DNA of 64,000 bases. It comes from Limnohabitans sp. Jir61. Lineage in GTDB: Bacteria; Pseudomonadota; Gammaproteobacteria; Burkholderiales; Burkholderiaceae_C. The notes under the pieces were generated by a model, which searched no databases, was not told the DNA's origin, and saw only the letters and a list, made by a program, of their open reading frames with translations. The DNA is taken from positions 186,001 through 250,000 of the forward strand of contig NZ_NESD01000003.1 of the NCBI RefSeq assembly GCF_003063545.1. The letters run 5' to 3'. Made by a program: the position numbers and the translations under genes. This document shows, in pieces, positions 61,029 through 64,000 of this stretch (its first letter is position 1; every line of letters starts with the position of its first letter).

Positions 61029-62051
61029 ATGATTCTTGACGGTCAGTCTCCTCAATCCATCGCTGTTGCTGCACAAGCTTTGCAGCGCGGTGAGCTGTTG
61101 GGTTTGCCGACCGAAACCGTCTACGGCTTGGCCGCAGACGCAGGCAACGACGCCGCAGTCGCCAAAATCTTTGAAGCCAAAGGTCGCCCTGCTAATCACC
61201 CGCTCATCGTGCATGTGGCCAGCGCGCAAGGCGTGCAACGCTTTGCCAGCCATGTACCGGACTTTGCGAAAAAGCTCATTGATGCGTTTTGGCCCGGCCC
61301 TTTGACGCTCATCTTGCCGCGTCGACCCGAGGTGGCAGCTGTGGCCGCAGGCGGACAAAACTCGGCGGGCTTGCGTTGCCCCTCACACCCAGTGGCGCTA
61401 GCTGTGTTGAAAAGCGCTGAAGCTTTGGGCGTGTTTGGCGTGGCTGCACCCAGCGCCAATTTGTTTGGCCGCGTCAGCCCCACCACCGCCGAGCATGTGG
61501 CTGGAGAGTTCGGCGAAGGCTTGCTCATCCTCGATGGCGGTGCGTGCGATGTAGGCATTGAGTCCACCATCGTTGACTGCACACGTGCTGCACCTGTGTT
61601 GTTACGCCCTGGTGTGCTGACGCCTCAGCAACTGAGCGATGCGTGTGGTGTGACGGTCATCACACCCAACGAGCCTGATGCCAATGCGCCTCGTGCCTCA
61701 GGCACTTTGGAGTCGCATTACGCGCCAGCTGCCAAGGTGCAGCTGATGACCGCAGCAGGATTGCAAAAAGCCATCGACGCGTATTCAAGTGCAAACGCGA
61801 TGAGTCATACCGTAGGCACAGTTGCGGTGTGGTCGCGTAGCCAAGTTCAAGTGCCAATCGCCAGTGCTGCCGCGTTCATATGCGAAGCCATGCCGCAACT
61901 GGCGGCCGAGTGCGCGCACCAGTTGTTTGCCCAACTTCGCAGCTTCGATGCCCAAGGTGTAGCCCATATTTGGGTCGAAGCGCCACCCCAATTGCCGGAA
62001 TGGGAGGGCGTACAAGACCGCTTAACGCGTGCTTCTGCGCCAACTCGTTAA
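61029..62051 (+). CDS. tsaC: Threonylcarbamoyl-AMP synthase, full-length Sua5
   Basis: A 340-residue protein with the YrdC/TsaC domain (~1-200: GLPTETVYGLAADA, FWPGPLTLILPRR, SAPSANLFGRVSPTTAEHV, STIVDC) plus the linker (ASGTLESHYAP) and C-terminal Sua5 domain. It makes threonylcarbamoyl-adenylate for the t6A37 tRNA modification. The ORF track start at 60810 lies in purK; the ATG at 61029 is correct. Probably part of the purEK transcript. Confidence 0.94.
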   Translation: MILDGQSPQSIAVAAQALQRGELLGLPTETVYGLAADAGNDAAVAKIFEAKGRPANHPLIVHVASAQGVQRFASHVPDFAKKLIDAFWPGPLTLILPRRPEVAAVAAGGQNSAGLRCPSHPVALAVLKSAEALGVFGVAAPSANLFGRVSPTTAEHVAGEFGEGLLILDGGACDVGIESTIVDCTRAAPVLLRPGVLTPQQLSDACGVTVITPNEPDANAPRASGTLESHYAPAAKVQLMTAAGLQKAIDAYSSANAMSHTVGTVAVWSRSQVQVPIASAAAFICEAMPQLAAECAHQLFAQLRSFDAQGVAHIWVEAPPQLPEWEGVQDRLTRASAPTR

Positions 62052-62081
62052 ACTAACGTGGTACTCAAAAGAGAGCCTGTG

Positions 62082-63002
62082 ATGAAATCAATGTTTAGTC
62101 GTCTGTTTAAAGTTGTATGCACTGTTGCACTGGGTGCAGCTCTCTTTGCTTGCGGGTCTAGCAAAACGGTCGATCCCTTCACGCCTAACCGCGTGATTGG
62201 ATTGGGCGATGCTTACAACGATGTGGGCTTGTCGCCAGGTGCGGCATTTACGGTAACTGGTACATCGACGGTGCAAACGGTGGTGGAGCAAGTGGCCGCT
62301 TTGTTTGGCGTGGGCTCCGCGGGCACTGCGATTCGCACACCCCGTGCAAGCCTTCCAGCAACAGGCGTTTTCAGTTATGCCATGGGTGATTCGCTGATCA
62401 GTGGTACGGGTGCTGCGGACGCATCATTGACCGAACAAGTGGATCGTGTGTTGGCAGACGTAGGCACCTTCACTGATAAAGATTTGATAATCATCACTGC
62501 AGGTACGCGTGACATCAAAGGGAATTTGGATGCTGTGACAACCGTAGCAGCACTCACTGGGCAAGTACGCAGATTGCTGGATGCCAATGCAAAACATGTG
62601 TTAATCATGCAGCCTTTGGATATTGCCTATACGCCATTCGGTCGTGCAGCTGGCACATACGCCGGCAAAACAGTGACTTTTGTTAACGAAGAATTGACGC
62701 AGCTTCAAGCGCTGGTTCGAGGTGGTGGTTACGCTAAAAATCCAGTGATTTTTACAAATGCCACAGGACTTTCTTCCAACTTCAACACCTACACCTACAC
62801 GACACCCTACGGTCAGTTCACGACCAGCACTCAAGTTCCATATTGTTCAAGTCCAACAACCTTAACCGGTTGCGCTATGGCTTCGGGTGATGACACGACA
62901 GTTGCAACCACGCTGTTTGCCGACAACTTAAATTTAACGCCCGTAGGCAATCAATGGGTGGCGAGTTTTCTTTACAACGCCACGGCCAGCGGCTGGCGTT
63001 AA
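62082..63002 (+). CDS. Lipoprotein with degenerate SGNH/GDSL-hydrolase fold
   Basis: A 306-residue lipoprotein (lipobox LFAC, Cys24). The mature part follows the order of SGNH hydrolase blocks but with catalytic residues changed: block I reads GLGDAYNDVG (Ser to Ala44), block III GTRD instead of GxND, and block V DNLNLTPVGN where D-x-x-H is expected (His to Asn284). A literal GDSL at ~102-105 lies in the block II region and is probably not the nucleophile. Hence it is likely a non-catalytic binding or structural outer-membrane protein. It starts 30 bases after Sua5, with AT-richer codons than its neighbours. Confidence 0.75.
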   Translation: MKSMFSRLFKVVCTVALGAALFACGSSKTVDPFTPNRVIGLGDAYNDVGLSPGAAFTVTGTSTVQTVVEQVAALFGVGSAGTAIRTPRASLPATGVFSYAMGDSLISGTGAADASLTEQVDRVLADVGTFTDKDLIIITAGTRDIKGNLDAVTTVAALTGQVRRLLDANAKHVLIMQPLDIAYTPFGRAAGTYAGKTVTFVNEELTQLQALVRGGGYAKNPVIFTNATGLSSNFNTYTYTTPYGQFTTSTQVPYCSSPTTLTGCAMASGDDTTVATTLFADNLNLTPVGNQWVASFLYNATASGWR

Positions 63003-63274
63003 TCAGCGGCTGATGCCTTGCGCCCAAAGCGCAAGCGCATCGCCAAAATACTGGCTGCCAACACCAGCGTAATCACGTTGGCAATCACCACAGGCCAGGC
63101 TTCGATTAGCAAGCCGTAGGCCAGCCACAGTGCAATACCCAGCGTGAACGCGCTGTACATCCCCAAAGAAATGCCGCTCACGTCGCGCGTCTTGAAGGTC
63201 AACCACGCTTGCGGCACAAAGCTCGCGGTGGTCAGGCTGGCAGCGGCGTAGCCGATCCATTCGGTGTAGTTCAT
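62999..63274 (-). CDS. SemiSWEET family sugar transporter
   Basis: A 91-residue three-helix protein of the MtN3/SWEET family, with the PQ motif in SFVPQAWLTFKTRDVSGISLGMY and further helices (FTLGIALWLAYGLLI, VVIANVITLVLAASILAM). SemiSWEETs form dimers and carry sugars down their gradient. Its stop overlaps the stop codon of the lipoprotein gene; upstream is dacB on the same strand, 15 bases away. Confidence 0.9.
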   Translation of the reverse strand: MNYTEWIGYAAASLTTASFVPQAWLTFKTRDVSGISLGMYSAFTLGIALWLAYGLLIEAWPVVIANVITLVLAASILAMRLRFGRKASAAD

Positions 63275-63289
63275 TCGGGTCTTTCTGAA

Positions 63290-64000
63290 TTAGGGCTGCT
63301 TGCCCGCCCAGTCAATCATCGCATCTAGCGCTGGGCGCGCTGCATTGGCATTGGCGTGGTGCAGGATGGCCACCACCACAAGTCGTTTGCCACTGGCTGT
63401 GTCCACAAACCCAGCTATGCCCGCTACATCCCGCAAGCTACCGGTTTTCAAATGCGCACTGGCTTGTGCTTTGCTGCGTTTCATCGTGCCGTCTAGGCCG
63501 GTGACTGGCAACGAGCTCATCAGCTCAGACATGTTGGGTGAGGTCCACGCCACTTGCAGTAAACGCGCCAAGGCTTGCGCACTGATGCGCTCTTCGCGGC
63601 TCAGGCCCGAGCCGTTGTCAAAGGTGGGCACTTCGCCGCCCACGCGTTCGCGCCACCAGCGTTGCATCACATCACGCGAGGCGTCAAAGCTGCCTACGCC
63701 GCGTTGTTGTTGGCTGAGCGTGAGGAACACATGTTGCGCCATCACGTTGTTGCTGTACTTGTTGATGTCGCGAATGGTCTCGGCCAAGGTGGCGGATTCG
63801 ACGTTGAAGATGGGCTGCAAGTTGGCGGGAATGCTGCCATCGCGCACTTGCCCGCTGAGCTGGCCACCGAGTTGCTGCCACATACCGGCAATGGCGCGTG
63901 CGGCAAATTGCTGAGGTGCGGCATAGGCGATCGGCCACATTTTTTCGCCACACACAGCGGGGTAGTTGCCGGCAAAGCGGATGCGTGTGGCATCGCTCCA
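63290..64000 (-). CDS. dacB: D-alanyl-D-alanine carboxypeptidase/endopeptidase (PBP4-type), 5' end outside window
   Basis: The frame is open to the right edge, so the N-terminus and the SxxK motif lie outside. Visible are the second motif SNN (NKYSNNVMAQ), DNGSGLSREER and the KTG motif (HLKTGSLRDVAG), and the C-terminal VVVAILHHANA stretch, all typical of class C penicillin-binding proteins such as PBP4. It trims or cleaves peptidoglycan cross-links in the periplasm. The ORF track start at 63955 is only an internal GTG. Confidence 0.9.
   Translation of the reverse strand, partial: WSDATRIRFAGNYPAVCGEKMWPIAYAAPQQFAARAIAGMWQQLGGQLSGQVRDGSIPANLQPIFNVESATLAETIRDINKYSNNVMAQHVFLTLSQQQRGVGSFDASRDVMQRWWRERVGGEVPTFDNGSGLSREERISAQALARLLQVAWTSPNMSELMSSLPVTGLDGTMKRSKAQASAHLKTGSLRDVAGIAGFVDTASGKRLVVVAILHHANANAARPALDAMIDWAGKQP

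Noticed and set aside
62385-62396. Literal GDSL sequence in the lipoprotein as active-site nucleophile
   Set aside because: It lies about 60 residues after the block I position and fits the block II region; the true block I reads GDAYND. I keep it only as the main alternative to be tested.
1-64000. CRISPR arrays, tRNA or rRNA genes, insertion sequences, riboswitches
   Set aside because: No regularly spaced repeats, no cloverleaf in any gap, no transposase frames and no leader long enough for a known riboswitch were seen; a covariance-model search (Infernal/tRNAscan) would be needed to exclude them fully.

Overview
The window is dense, single-organism bacterial chromosome of roughly 55-60 % GC by eye. 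It has no rRNA, tRNA, CRISPR array, insertion sequence or phage gene that I can see, and no gene-free stretch longer than about 240 bases. The gene set suggests a betaproteobacterium of the order Burkholderiales, most likely Comamonadaceae (Limnohabitans/Rhodoferax-like). Pointers are the pgk-pyk-fba-purC-purE-purK-sua5 run, a fused indolepyruvate ferredoxin oxidoreductase, dprA-smg, def-fmt-azlCD and a FixL/FixJ-style sensor pair. The taxonomic call is inference from gene families; no marker RNA is present.

Layout. (1) 1-5405: a leftward operon (periplasmic glutathione peroxidase, FAD oxidoreductase, DUF1365, cyclopropane-synthase-like methyltransferase, SDR) faces a MerR/B12-binding regulator carrying the W-x9-EH and ExHxxG signatures of CarH/LitR light sensors. 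This looks like a light- or singlet-oxygen-responsive lipid-modification module. (2) 5418-17284: rfaE2, glnE, a giant YhdP/AsmA-like protein, a two-component pair, mltA and two tandem Bor-type lipoproteins. (3) 17412-28987: fused indolepyruvate oxidoreductase, yajC-secD-secF, and a livG-livF-livK-livH-livM ABC importer. (4) 29003-33966: smg, dprA, a DUF6803-like membrane protein, def-fmt and azlC-azlD.

(5) 33979-51375 is the main accessory region, a sugar-acid catabolic island of 18 genes. A leftward 11-gene operon encodes a carbohydrate ABC importer, gluconokinase, gluconate 5-dehydrogenase, L-idonate 5-dehydrogenase, a cupin, a GntR/FCD regulator, a DenD-like epimerase-fold dehydrogenase and an SDR. 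A 2-hydroxyacid dehydrogenase sits just upstream on the same strand. A divergent rightward 6-gene operon encodes an IlvD/Edd-family sugar-acid dehydratase, an SDR, a KDG-type kinase, a 3-hydroxyisobutyrate-dehydrogenase-like enzyme, a second SDR and a UxaA-family dehydratase. A 15-bp sequence is shared (13/15) between the two control regions in opposite orientation. The simplest reading is idonate/ketogluconate/gluconate uptake, conversion to 6-phosphogluconate or, after dehydration and phosphorylation, to KDPG. No KDPG aldolase is in the window.

(6) 51444-64000: lower glycolysis (pgk, pyk, class II fba) mixed with a fatty acid desaturase, purC, the thioredoxin-TPR protein CnoX, purE-purK, full-length Sua5, a lipoprotein with a degenerate SGNH-hydrolase fold, a SemiSWEET transporter and the 3' part of dacB. 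Coding between about 4.4 and 17.3 kb looks more AT-rich than the flanking regions, but this was judged by eye only.
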